DNA of 6,479 bases from an uncultured Flavobacteriales bacterium (GCA_946886085.1 CAMPHX010000078.1:1-6479), one strand, 5' to 3'. Positions 1 to 6,479 are shown, numbered from the stretch's first letter. Numbers and translations: made by a program. Notes: generated from the letters alone by a model not told the origin.

Positions 1-887
1 ACTAAATCCTGAATGGATAAATACGTTTTAACTTGTTTAAAAGAGGGGTTGTTTTCTACAGAATTGGCTTTTTTGCCTAATAAGATAAGCTCATCTTTAT
101 CGGTTCTCAAAATATTTTCGACAATACTACTCACATAAGGTTGGTATTCATCTTCACTCGGAAATACTGTAAAATAAGAAACATAGGTAATGTTATCATG
201 AATATTTTGTAAGTCTTTAAGATTCTCAACAGGAACACTTTGCCCTAAATAAATAGAAGGATAGCCGTGTAACAGAAATTCTAAATGCAAATAAAGCAAA
301 CCCAATTCATGGATCTCGTTTAGCGGAAGAAACAACACAAAAACTTTATTGTTTTTCTCTGGAACTTGTAATTGCAGGTTTTCTATGTGTAAATGAATTT
401 TTTGTTTAATGAGGTTAGAAACAAAATGCTCGTGAGCAGGTGTAATGGTTTTAGATTGCCATAACAATCCAATATCTTCGAGTAATTGAACAAAAATAGT
501 AAGAAAAATTTCTCTGAATGATTTTTGCACCAACAACTGATTATAAGTAACATTAAACAACTTATAATCGAAATTGAGCATTGCCAACTTAAAAGAATTA
601 ATGGTATAATTGTTCACTCCTTTCTTCACTATCATTTCTCTTACTGCCACAGGAATTTTATCTTCGGGCATCTGAGCTATTTTGGAAATCTTATGTCCGT
701 TATTGTTTAACAAGGAAACATTCAACAATTTCTGAAGGGCATCAAGTGAGTAATAGCGTATATTGGTATCAGTTCTCTCAGGAGAAAGTAACCCATAACG
801 TTTTTCCCAAATTCTAATAGTATGTGCCTTAATTCCTGAAAGATTTTCTAAATCTTTAATGCTGAAAAATTCCTTAATTGTGTTCAA
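1..887 (-). CDS. MerR-family transcriptional regulator with CarH/LitR-type cobalamin-binding region (partial, 3' end off the window)
   Basis: Translating the minus strand from TTG at 887 gives 295 codons open to the left edge. Residues 9-75 form a MerR DNA-binding domain, with a helix-turn-helix (FSIKDLENLSGIKAHTIRIW) and the wing motif EKRYGLLSPERTDTNIRYY. Residues about 97-170 look like the helical-bundle B12-binding module and carry W143-x9-E153-H154, the Wx9EH motif known in CarH. Residues about 181-290 look like the Rossmann B12-binding module, with E191-I-H193-E-L-G196 matching ExHxxG, where the His is the lower cobalt ligand in CarH. The usual GG further on is replaced by G271-K-K. TTG is chosen because an in-frame TAA lies three codons upstream and the first internal ATG (residue 73) would remove the DNA-binding domain. 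Known CarH proteins are about 300 residues, so only a few codons should be missing. Inferred role: a cytoplasmic repressor, possibly sensing light through adenosylcobalamin, with targets probably to the left. A MerR-type assignment is near certain; cofactor binding is likely but unproven. Confidence 0.93.
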   Translation of the reverse strand, partial: MNTIKEFFSIKDLENLSGIKAHTIRIWEKRYGLLSPERTDTNIRYYSLDALQKLLNVSLLNNNGHKISKIAQMPEDKIPVAVREMIVKKGVNNYTINSFKLAMLNFDYKLFNVTYNQLLVQKSFREIFLTIFVQLLEDIGLLWQSKTITPAHEHFVSNLIKQKIHLHIENLQLQVPEKNNKVFVLFLPLNEIHELGLLYLHLEFLLHGYPSIYLGQSVPVENLKDLQNIHDNITYVSYFTVFPSEDEYQPYVSSIVENILRTDKDELILLGKKANSVENNPSFKQVKTYLSIQDL

Positions 888-908
888 TTTATTTTATTTT
901 TTATTAAA

Positions 909-937
909 CAAAATTAGAACTTATTTTTAAACTTCAA
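909..937 (-). promoter_or_regulatory. Bacteroidota-type promoter of the MerR regulator gene
   Basis: On the minus strand TAATTTTG (916 to 909) matches the Bacteroidota -7 consensus TAnnTTTG exactly. A TTG (937 to 935) lies 18 bp upstream, where the -33 element is expected. Transcription would start about 6-8 bases after the -7 element, leaving a leader of roughly 15 bases before the TTG start at 887. Both elements and the short AT-rich leader fit the family pattern; activity is inferred. Confidence 0.55.
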
Positions 938-959
938 GATTAAAACGATAATAAGTTTA
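928..959. promoter_or_regulatory. Inverted repeat over the -33 region, candidate operator
   Basis: TAAACTT (928-934) and AAGTTTA (953-959) form a perfect 7-bp inverted repeat with an 18-bp spacer. The -33 TTG of the MerR promoter touches the inner edge of one arm. A further AACTT at 918-922 lies 12 bp from the left arm in direct orientation. MerR-family proteins bind inverted repeats near the promoters they control and CarH-type members often repress themselves, so an autoregulatory site is plausible. In such AT-rich DNA a repeat this short can arise by chance. Confidence 0.28.
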
Positions 960-1004
960 GAAGTAAAAAAGCTTAGTGTTCAAACAACTCAAACATAGCG
1001 CAAA

Positions 1005-1020
1005 ATGGGTAAAACCCCAT
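1005..1020 (-). terminator. Small hairpin after the large barrel gene, possible weak terminator
   Basis: Read on the minus strand, ATGGG-GTTTTA-CCCAT begins three bases after the TAG stop of the large outer-membrane protein gene. It makes a 5-bp stem with three G-C pairs and a 6-base loop, and the T at its end runs into TTTG. The T tract follows the stem only on the minus strand, which fits termination of that gene before the MerR promoter. The stem is short and the T run weak, so partial read-through into the regulator gene is possible. Confidence 0.35.
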
Positions 1021-1022
1021 CA

Positions 1023-4000
1023 CTAAAAAAATGCCCTAACCTGAACCCCTCCGGTATGAATAAAATTGGTGTTTTCAGATTTTCTACCATTATAATTCAA
1101 ACTCAGCTGCATGTATTTCGATAAGTTTTGTTGGTATGACAATTCCCACGTGCTATTAGCTCCATTTTGAAGTCCCTCCAGCATTTCGAATGCTAAAGAA
1201 ACATTATCGGTAGCTGAAAAGGTGTTCTCAATATAATTAAAATTAGCTCTAACACTTCCTTTAGCAGCCATATTAAACCTCAACTCCACCCCTCCTTTTT
1301 TAGAAATAGATTTTTCTCCTCCATAAATAGGTTGATTGATTTTTTCTTTAAAGTTAAACAAAAAGCTAACCCTCACTTTAACACTTGGCTGAATGGCAAA
1401 AGTTGGTTCAATCTCTTGAATAAATAAGTTGTAATTTCTATTGGTAAAAAACTCCGAAAAATTGCTCTTTTTAGCTTGCGAAACCAGCACTACCAAGGTA
1501 TAAACTCGTGTTATGTTCCAACGTGTTTTTATCGTATTCGAAAACTGATTTCTAGATTCCACTCCATTTGTCAGTAGGGATTTATCTCTATTATCTTGAT
1601 AAATATAATCTGCTCCAAACTTGGTATTGGTTCTGTTAAAATAAAAGGTATTTAACACTCCCATATTAATGGTAACCAACGAACTATCATCAATATCAGC
1701 AATAAATGGATTAAAATAATCATCTTTATTACTTACTTTTCGGCTAGTACGGAAATTTGCTCTATTAGAAAAACGAGAGATTAATTTCTTTAATCCTTTC
1801 TCTGCTCCCCATAAAGCTTCGGGCTGTATAAATAAGCTTTGATTAAACTGGTTGGTGTAAATTTTTACAAACTCGTTGGTAGGAGTAAAAATTTTAATAT
1901 AATTCGCTTGATCTCTAAAAACGGCTATTTCAAATTCATTTAAATCTTTTACGCCATTATTATTTAAATCGCCAATAAAAGTGTGTGTTCCTTGTCCGGG
2001 CTGTACCTCTACAAATAAAAACTCTTTTTTCACTTCTAACCCTGAACCTATCTCATAATAGGTATTGGTAGAAATTAAATTCTTTAAAAAATTGCCATTG
2101 TATTCCACTCTAGCTAAAACAGTCTCTTCAGGCTTTAAGGTAGTTAATGTGTTGGATACAATATGTAATTTTCTATATGTGTAAGTACTTCGTAATTTAT
2201 GGTTTTTCATTTTCAACAAACTCATAGATAACTCAATATCTTCAGCTCTGGTGGCTTTTAAAAAATCGTTAGCAATAGGTACATTATCATCACGTTGTTT
2301 GTAGCTCAACATAAATTTATTTTTGGTAGTATCCGCATTATGAATAAAAGCTTGCAAAATAACAAATTCAAAACTCGAGGCAGTTAATGAATCGCTTTTA
2401 TTAAGAAACAGTTTATTTTGCTCAGTTTCTTCGCCTACGCCAAGCACTACCCATCCTAATTGTTTTGTAAGAATGGCTTTATGTCGCAAAAATTCGGAAT
2501 TATTTATGCCTTTGGTTTGTAGAAAACTGGCATTACTCACTAACTGAAATCCATTTGTTTTGTAGTTGATAGCTAATGCATTTTTAGCTCCTTCAATTAG
2601 CTCTAGTGTATTCATGTAATTAAAGGCATAAACAATATTTCCTTTGTCAGTTTTGTTTAAACCAACTGTTCCACCAACAATATGCTGGTCGGTATTTACA
2701 ATAGCATTGCTAATATTCCAATCCCTTTCGAATTCTACCAATCTAAACCTTTCTATTGGTGTGAAATATTCTTGTACGTACTCGTAATTGCTACCAATGT
2801 TCAGTTTCCAACTTTCTTCTTTTTCTTTGTTTAAATCAACAATATTTTCAGAATTAAATTTAAAGGCATAACCAATGTCATCACCACTATCTTTATCAGA
2901 AAAAGTATTAATATCATTTTTAGAAATAGCTCCCTCCCAAGTTATTTTCGCATTTTTACTAAAAACATACTCTCCACCCAAGGTTGCCATTTGATTTTGC
3001 TTGGGAGTAACCAATAAAATAACCGGCTCGTAATTTCCTTGAGGTACTCCACCAATAGGTATTTGCCACTCATATACCTTTCCATTTGCTGAACTCTGAA
3101 TTTGATTGTAATTACCATTATTCTCTCCCACATAGGAAAAGCCCAATTGATAAATAGCACTATCCGGATTAGTAGAATAAACAAAAACAGAATCGTAACC
3201 CAAAGAATCTATCATTTTATACAACACCTTATTTTCATCAAACTCTACCAAATTAATGTTAGGAATAACCGCATCTTGTATACTATCTCCAATTTCTGAC
3301 AAAAATCTCTTATTTTCATCAGTTAAATCTTGTAATAAGGGTTGATCTTTTGAATCTTGTTCGGTATAAAAATTAAAATTAAGTTTGAGTTTGTCACTTT
3401 TAAACTCATTACCGAAATGAATAAGCGAACGAGCATAATTTCTATCTGAATATTGAAACTCTACCACAATTCTAGAATCTTTGGTTATTAATCGGTTAGA
3501 AGTAAAGGTTAACTCACCTGTGTTGTAATCTATTACATAATCGAACTCATTCCCTCTTTTCATCAGCATACCGTCAATAAAAACCTGCTCTGTTCCCGAG
3601 AGGATGATAATAAATGTTTCATTATCTGCACCTCTTAATCTATATGGACCTTGATTTCCTTCAATACCTAAAATTCTATTCCGAGCAAATTTACCTCTGG
3701 AAACAGCTGCACTGACAGTAGGAGTAATGGTTGAAGCATTTTCTTTTTTAGATGTAGGTACAGTAATATTAAAACTACCTCCTTGCACTTTTTTATTAAA
3801 ATTCATAAAATAAGTATCAGGTCTCTTAAGATAAAAATCTCCGGCAGTTAACTTCCATTCATCGCTAAACAATTGAATATATACTTGGTCGAAATCTTGT
3901 AATTGCTGAGTATTCCCCTCCGCCTGAATAGGAATATTATCATCAGAAATAGAAGCCAAAATGCTAATCTCATCGGTAATTTTTCCTGATAACTGTAGAT

Positions 4001-4493
4001 TCATATTAGAGTTTACCGATAAATCCTGACTATTACCAAATGCTACTCCACGAGAAATACTTCCACTTTTATCCAATCCGTTTAAGTAAAAAATATCTTC
4101 TGTAGCCACCGTATATTCATATAAAAAAGGATTTTTAGCTATTGCTCCACCTTCTTCAACTAGTTGTTTTTCTTTATGAAAATAGGGTTCAGAAAATGAT
4201 AATGGAAAAACTCTATACCCCATTTTAACTTTTTTATTTTTTAGGTGAGCACCTTCTTCTTTTAAAATAAAAACAGCTTTTGCGTAATCTATTTCATAAA
4301 AATTACTTTCTAGCGAAATGCCATCAATAGAAATTATCTCAGATTGGGGCACTAAACTTAATGAATCGAGCTGAATAGTATCTTTATCTAATACAATTTC
4401 TTTCTCTCTATAATTGGAAATATCCTGAGACCATCCTATTTTGAATACCAAAAAGGAGAAAGAAATTAATATGATATACTTTATGTTTTTCAA
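1023..4493 (-). CDS. Large exported protein, predicted outer-membrane beta-barrel of a conserved Bacteroidota family
   Basis: About 1156 residues, from TTG at 4493 to TAG at 1025-1023. The N-terminus MKNIKYIILISFSFLVFKIG is a signal peptide, with likely cleavage in WS-QD near residue 22. TTG at 4511 adds six residues (MTNSYC) and is the alternative start; no in-frame ATG exists near either, and the 4493 start gives the more usual signal sequence. The mature part begins with a small domain (about 24-110). A well-conserved block follows: GSISRGVAFGNSQDL (144-158), EGNTQQLQDFDQV (192-204), TAGDFYLKRPDTYFM (216-230), GNQGPYRLRGADNE (279-292), FDYVIDYNTGELTF (317-330) and FQYSDRNYARS (346-356). 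The rest is rich in alternating polar/hydrophobic strands and ends in VQVRAFF, the aromatic end expected of barrels inserted by BAM. Residues 842-853 (DLNNNGVKDLNE) match an EF-hand-type calcium loop. No type IX secretion tail or TonB-dependent plug is seen. I recall similar uncharacterised Bacteroidota proteins but no function. Its closest neighbour in the same direction is the MerR gene, 135 bp downstream. Confidence 0.85.
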   Translation of the reverse strand: MKNIKYIILISFSFLVFKIGWSQDISNYREKEIVLDKDTIQLDSLSLVPQSEIISIDGISLESNFYEIDYAKAVFILKEEGAHLKNKKVKMGYRVFPLSFSEPYFHKEKQLVEEGGAIAKNPFLYEYTVATEDIFYLNGLDKSGSISRGVAFGNSQDLSVNSNMNLQLSGKITDEISILASISDDNIPIQAEGNTQQLQDFDQVYIQLFSDEWKLTAGDFYLKRPDTYFMNFNKKVQGGSFNITVPTSKKENASTITPTVSAAVSRGKFARNRILGIEGNQGPYRLRGADNETFIIILSGTEQVFIDGMLMKRGNEFDYVIDYNTGELTFTSNRLITKDSRIVVEFQYSDRNYARSLIHFGNEFKSDKLKLNFNFYTEQDSKDQPLLQDLTDENKRFLSEIGDSIQDAVIPNINLVEFDENKVLYKMIDSLGYDSVFVYSTNPDSAIYQLGFSYVGENNGNYNQIQSSANGKVYEWQIPIGGVPQGNYEPVILLVTPKQNQMATLGGEYVFSKNAKITWEGAISKNDINTFSDKDSGDDIGYAFKFNSENIVDLNKEKEESWKLNIGSNYEYVQEYFTPIERFRLVEFERDWNISNAIVNTDQHIVGGTVGLNKTDKGNIVYAFNYMNTLELIEGAKNALAINYKTNGFQLVSNASFLQTKGINNSEFLRHKAILTKQLGWVVLGVGEETEQNKLFLNKSDSLTASSFEFVILQAFIHNADTTKNKFMLSYKQRDDNVPIANDFLKATRAEDIELSMSLLKMKNHKLRSTYTYRKLHIVSNTLTTLKPEETVLARVEYNGNFLKNLISTNTYYEIGSGLEVKKEFLFVEVQPGQGTHTFIGDLNNNGVKDLNEFEIAVFRDQANYIKIFTPTNEFVKIYTNQFNQSLFIQPEALWGAEKGLKKLISRFSNRANFRTSRKVSNKDDYFNPFIADIDDSSLVTINMGVLNTFYFNRTNTKFGADYIYQDNRDKSLLTNGVESRNQFSNTIKTRWNITRVYTLVVLVSQAKKSNFSEFFTNRNYNLFIQEIEPTFAIQPSVKVRVSFLFNFKEKINQPIYGGEKSISKKGGVELRFNMAAKGSVRANFNYIENTFSATDNVSLAFEMLEGLQNGANSTWELSYQQNLSKYMQLSLNYNGRKSENTNFIHTGGVQVRAFF
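1935..1970 (-). other. EF-hand/dockerin-like calcium-loop motif inside the large barrel protein
   Basis: The codons encode DLNNNGVKDLNE, residues 842-853 when counted from the 4493 start. Asp, Asn, Asn, Asp and Glu sit at loop positions 1, 3, 5, 9 and 12, with Gly at 6, as in canonical calcium-binding loops. Position 8, usually hydrophobic, is Lys. The loop follows a GQGTHTFIG turn and precedes EFEIAVFRDQANYI, so it probably sits between strands rather than in a helix-loop-helix pair. Calcium binding is inferred from the pattern only. Confidence 0.5.
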
Positions 4494-4511
4494 ACAATAA
4501 GAGTTTGTCAA

Positions 4512-4693
4512 GAGTAAACTTACAAAAAAAGTAATTTAATACAGAATTAAATAAATTATGCTAATGAACTATTTTATTTAGCATTTAGTATCAATTAAAA
4601 AGGACTTTGACGAAAAAAAATGATGAAAACTAAATTAAATTTTAGGATATTGTATCTTATATTTATATTTGTCCTTTAAAACAAAACTATATC
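4512..4693. other. Divergent intergenic region between the barrel gene and the substrate-binding lipoprotein gene
   Basis: This AT-rich gap of 182 bp (200 bp if the barrel gene starts at 4493) separates two divergent genes. It holds a good -7 element for the rightward gene and a 19-codon hydrophobic micro-ORF at 4620-4679. For the leftward gene I find only an imperfect TTTTTTTG (minus strand, 4530 to 4523). It would place transcription start near 4516, which suits a TTG start at 4493 better than one at 4511. No RNA gene or riboswitch fold is recognisable. Confidence 0.6.
4664..4671 (+). promoter_or_regulatory. -7 promoter element of the substrate-binding lipoprotein gene
   Basis: TATATTTG matches the Bacteroidota TAnnTTTG consensus exactly. 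It ends 22 bases before the ATG at 4694, giving a leader of roughly 15-17 bases. The -33 side is weak: only TTAG (4642-4645) sits at the right distance, with an 18-bp spacer, and the nearest TTG (4650-4652) is too close. No Shine-Dalgarno sequence precedes the ATG, as is usual in the phylum. Confidence 0.45.
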
Positions 4694-6427
4694 ATGAAAA
4701 AAGTAGTCTATTTAGTAATTTCAACAGTGTTATTATACAGTTGTGGAGAAAACAATAATAATAACAAAACAAATACTCAAACAGCAAAAGGAAATGTTCA
4801 CTACGGTGGTGTATTCAAAGTTAATGAAACGGAAGATTTCAGAAGCTTGTACCCATTAAACGTTACCGAAGTTGTTTCTCATAGAATTGCCAATCAAGTT
4901 TATGAAGGATTAGTTAAATTGGATCAAGAAGACTTGTCTATATTACCCGGATTAGCAGAAAAATGGGTAGTAAACGAAGATGCTACCAAATTTACTTTTA
5001 CACTAAGAAAAGGGGTAAAATTCCATGACGACAAATGTTTTGAAGGAGGAAAAGGTAGAGAAGTAACTGCTAAAGATTTTAAATATTCTTTAGATAAACT
5101 TTGTGAAACAGATCCTTCTAACCAAATGTATTGGTTATTTAAAGATAAAGTAATTGGAGCAAACGAATATTATGAATCTACTGTAAACAAATCTCCACTT
5201 CCTGAAGGCGTTTCTGGAATTAAAGTGGTTGATGACTATACTATAGAAATTAACTTAAACTACTCTTTTGCAGGGTTTTTAAATATCTTAAGTCATATTT
5301 CTTGTTCAGTTTTCCCTAAAGAAGCCTTTGATATGTATGGGTTAGATATGAGAATTAACTGTGTAGGAACAGGTCCTTTTAGAGTTAAAAAAATTAAGGA
5401 ATCTGAAACTGTGATTTTAGAAAGAAATCCTGATTATTGGGGCGTTGATAGTTATGGAAATCAATTACCTTACTTAGATGGAATTAAATTTTCATTCATT
5501 AAAGAGAAAAAAGCTGAGTTATTAGAATTCAGAAAAGGTAATTTGGACATGGTATTTAGATTACCATTAGAAATGATTAAAGAAGTGGTTGGAGAATTAG
5601 AAGAAGCTAAAAAAGGTGGAAACAAACCTTACGTTATGCAAGTTGTTCCTGCCATGAGTGTATTCTATTTAGGGTTACAGCACCAGCTTCCTCCTTTTAA
5701 CAATATTGATGTACGAAAAGCTTTTAATTATGCTATTGATAGAGAATCCATTGTTACTTACACTTTACAAGGTGAAGGAAGAGCTGGACTAAACGGTATT
5801 GTTCCTCCATTTAAAGGATATGATTATGAAAATGTAAAGGGTTATGAATACTCTCCCGAAAAAGCTAAAGAACACATGGCAAAAGCAGGATATCCAAATG
5901 GTAAAGGGTTCCCTGAAATTACATTGCAAATCAATCCGGGTGGTGGAGATAGAAACGTTCAAGTTGCTGAAGTCGTTCAAAAAATGTTATCTGAAAACTT
6001 AGGAATTTCTATTAAAATTGAACAAATGCAATTTGCTCAGCACTTAGAAAACTTAGAAACAGGTAAAGCATTATTTTGGAGAGCAGGATGGATTGCAGAT
6101 TATCCGGATCCTGAAAACTTCTTAAACTTACTTTATGGAGATCATGTTCCTGGAGATATCAATAGTAAATCATACATTAATTCTACTCGTTACCAAAGTG
6201 AAGCTTTTGATTCTGTTTTCAACGCTGCACTTAGAGAAATTGACGACAAAAAACGTATGGAATTATACCGTCAAGCAGATCAAATTGCTATTGATGATGC
6301 AGCTACTATGCCTATTTTCTATGACGAGAACACAAGATTGCTACAAGTTTATGTGAAAAATTTTCCTGCAAATGCAATGGAATATAGAGACATGACTGCT
6401 GTTTATTTTGAAAAAGAAGAAGAATAA
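4694..6427 (+). CDS. ABC-transporter substrate-binding lipoprotein, family 5 (OppA/DppA-like)
   Basis: A complete protein of 577 residues from ATG. Residues 1-16 are a lipoprotein signal (MKKVVYLVISTVLLYS) with lipobox L-Y-S-C17, so the mature protein should be anchored through Cys17. An Asn-rich linker (residues 20-24) follows. The SBP family 5 fold is shown by YGGVFKVNETEDFRSLYPLN (37-56), the family signature region GLAEKWVVNEDATKFTFTLR (86-105) with GVKFHD after it, TAKDFKYSLD (125-134), GTGPFRVK (225-232), ERNPDYWG (243-250), VRKAFNYAIDRESI (340-353) and WIADYPDPENFL (466-477). The length is normal for the family. Known members deliver oligopeptides, dipeptides or other small solutes to an inner-membrane ABC permease; peptides are the default guess and the true ligand cannot be read here. 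No permease or ATPase gene is in the window, and the inverted repeats just after the stop suggest a single-gene transcript. Mature Cys residues 115, 137, 204 and 223 could form disulfides (inference). The family call is very secure; the substrate is unknown. Confidence 0.95.
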   Translation: MKKVVYLVISTVLLYSCGENNNNNKTNTQTAKGNVHYGGVFKVNETEDFRSLYPLNVTEVVSHRIANQVYEGLVKLDQEDLSILPGLAEKWVVNEDATKFTFTLRKGVKFHDDKCFEGGKGREVTAKDFKYSLDKLCETDPSNQMYWLFKDKVIGANEYYESTVNKSPLPEGVSGIKVVDDYTIEINLNYSFAGFLNILSHISCSVFPKEAFDMYGLDMRINCVGTGPFRVKKIKESETVILERNPDYWGVDSYGNQLPYLDGIKFSFIKEKKAELLEFRKGNLDMVFRLPLEMIKEVVGELEEAKKGGNKPYVMQVVPAMSVFYLGLQHQLPPFNNIDVRKAFNYAIDRESIVTYTLQGEGRAGLNGIVPPFKGYDYENVKGYEYSPEKAKEHMAKAGYPNGKGFPEITLQINPGGGDRNVQVAEVVQKMLSENLGISIKIEQMQFAQHLENLETGKALFWRAGWIADYPDPENFLNLLYGDHVPGDINSKSYINSTRYQSEAFDSVFNAALREIDDKKRMELYRQADQIAIDDAATMPIFYDENTRLLQVYVKNFPANAMEYRDMTAVYFEKEEE

Positions 6428-6433
6428 AAATAT

Positions 6434-6456
6434 TTAAACAACGAAATTTTGTTTAA
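6434..6456 (+). terminator. AT-rich inverted repeat after the substrate-binding protein gene
   Basis: TTAAACAA (6434-6441) and TTGTTTAA (6449-6456) form a perfect 8-bp stem with a 7-base loop (CGAAATT), starting seven bases after the TAA stop. It may be part of the transcription end, but the stem has only two C-G pairs and GCATCC rather than a T tract follows, so it is not a classical intrinsic terminator alone. Confidence 0.35.
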
Positions 6457-6461
6457 GCATC

Positions 6462-6479
6462 CTATTTTAGTTAAAATAG
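6462..6479. repeat. Second inverted repeat at the right window edge, possible bidirectional terminator
   Basis: CTATTTTA (6462-6469) and TAAAATAG (6472-6479) are perfect complements separated by GT, reaching the last base of the window. The base before the left arm is C, so a G just beyond the edge would extend the stem. The position soon after a stop codon and next to another inverted repeat suggests a terminator that may act on both strands, but any T tract would lie outside the window. Confidence 0.4.

Noticed and set aside
525..710. 61-codon plus-strand ORF
   Set aside because: It lies antisense within the MerR coding region, whose protein matches a known family throughout; this frame has no recognisable features.
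990..997. TATGTTTG on the minus strand, a second perfect -7 element upstream of the MerR gene
   Set aside because: No -33 TTG lies at a suitable distance upstream and it sits right next to the hairpin of the preceding gene; the element at 909-916 has better spacing. It could still be a secondary promoter.
2942..3299. Two short ORFs, one on each strand, within the large barrel gene
   Set aside because: Both are out-of-frame readings of a continuous 1156-codon gene and show no domain or start signal of their own.
1023..4493. Identification as SprA, LptD or a TonB-dependent receptor
   Set aside because: It is far shorter than SprA (over 2000 residues), shows no TonB box or plug domain, and I cannot point to motifs specific to LptD; no symbol is justified.
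4599..4677. AAAGGAC (4599-4605) and GTCCTTT (4671-4677) as a long-range inverted repeat
   Set aside because: About one 7-bp match is expected by chance in a gap of this size, and the 65-base loop gives no supporting inner structure.
5789..6356. Short ORFs antisense (5789-5980) and out of frame (6135-6356) inside the substrate-binding protein gene
   Set aside because: The main frame encodes conserved family 5 motifs across both places, so these are shadow frames.
1023..6427. The barrel protein and the substrate-binding lipoprotein as a SusC/SusD-like uptake pair
   Set aside because: They are divergently transcribed, the barrel lacks a TonB-dependent receptor plug, and the lipoprotein is an ABC-type family 5 binding protein and not a SusD homologue.

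Overview
The window looks like a low-GC chromosomal segment from a Bacteroidota bacterium, probably in or near Flavobacteriia. Four things point there: strong A+T bias, genes without Shine-Dalgarno sequences, promoter-like TAnnTTTG (-7) elements just upstream of two genes, and protein families whose wording is typical of that phylum. There is no rRNA, tRNA, CRISPR array, transposase or phage signal.

Layout: (1) Positions 1-887, minus strand: a MerR-family regulator with a C-terminal cobalamin-binding region of the CarH/LitR type, cut by the left edge probably only a few codons before its stop. It starts with TTG. (2) Positions 888-1022: a 135-bp gap with the MerR promoter, an inverted repeat over its -33 region, and a small hairpin that may terminate the upstream gene. 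(3) Positions 1023-4493 (or 4511), minus strand: a very large exported protein of about 1156 residues, predicted to be an outer-membrane beta-barrel of a conserved Bacteroidota family with no function known to me. It also starts with TTG. (4) Positions 4494/4512-4693: a divergent intergenic region holding the promoter of the next gene and a 19-codon hydrophobic micro-ORF. (5) Positions 4694-6427, plus strand: a complete lipoprotein of the family 5 (OppA/DppA-like) ABC-transporter substrate-binding proteins. (6) Positions 6428-6479: two consecutive AT-rich inverted repeats, probably a transcription end.

The three genes do not form an obvious pathway. The regulator most likely belongs with genes to the left of the window; in Bacteroidota such regulators often sit beside carotenoid genes, but none is visible here. 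The large barrel and the substrate-binding lipoprotein are divergently transcribed and both concern the envelope, but nothing in the sequence proves a shared role. The best lead is the regulator: its Wx9EH and ExHxxG cobalamin motifs are intact, so it may be a working B12-dependent light sensor. I see no convincing evidence of an undescribed multi-gene system.
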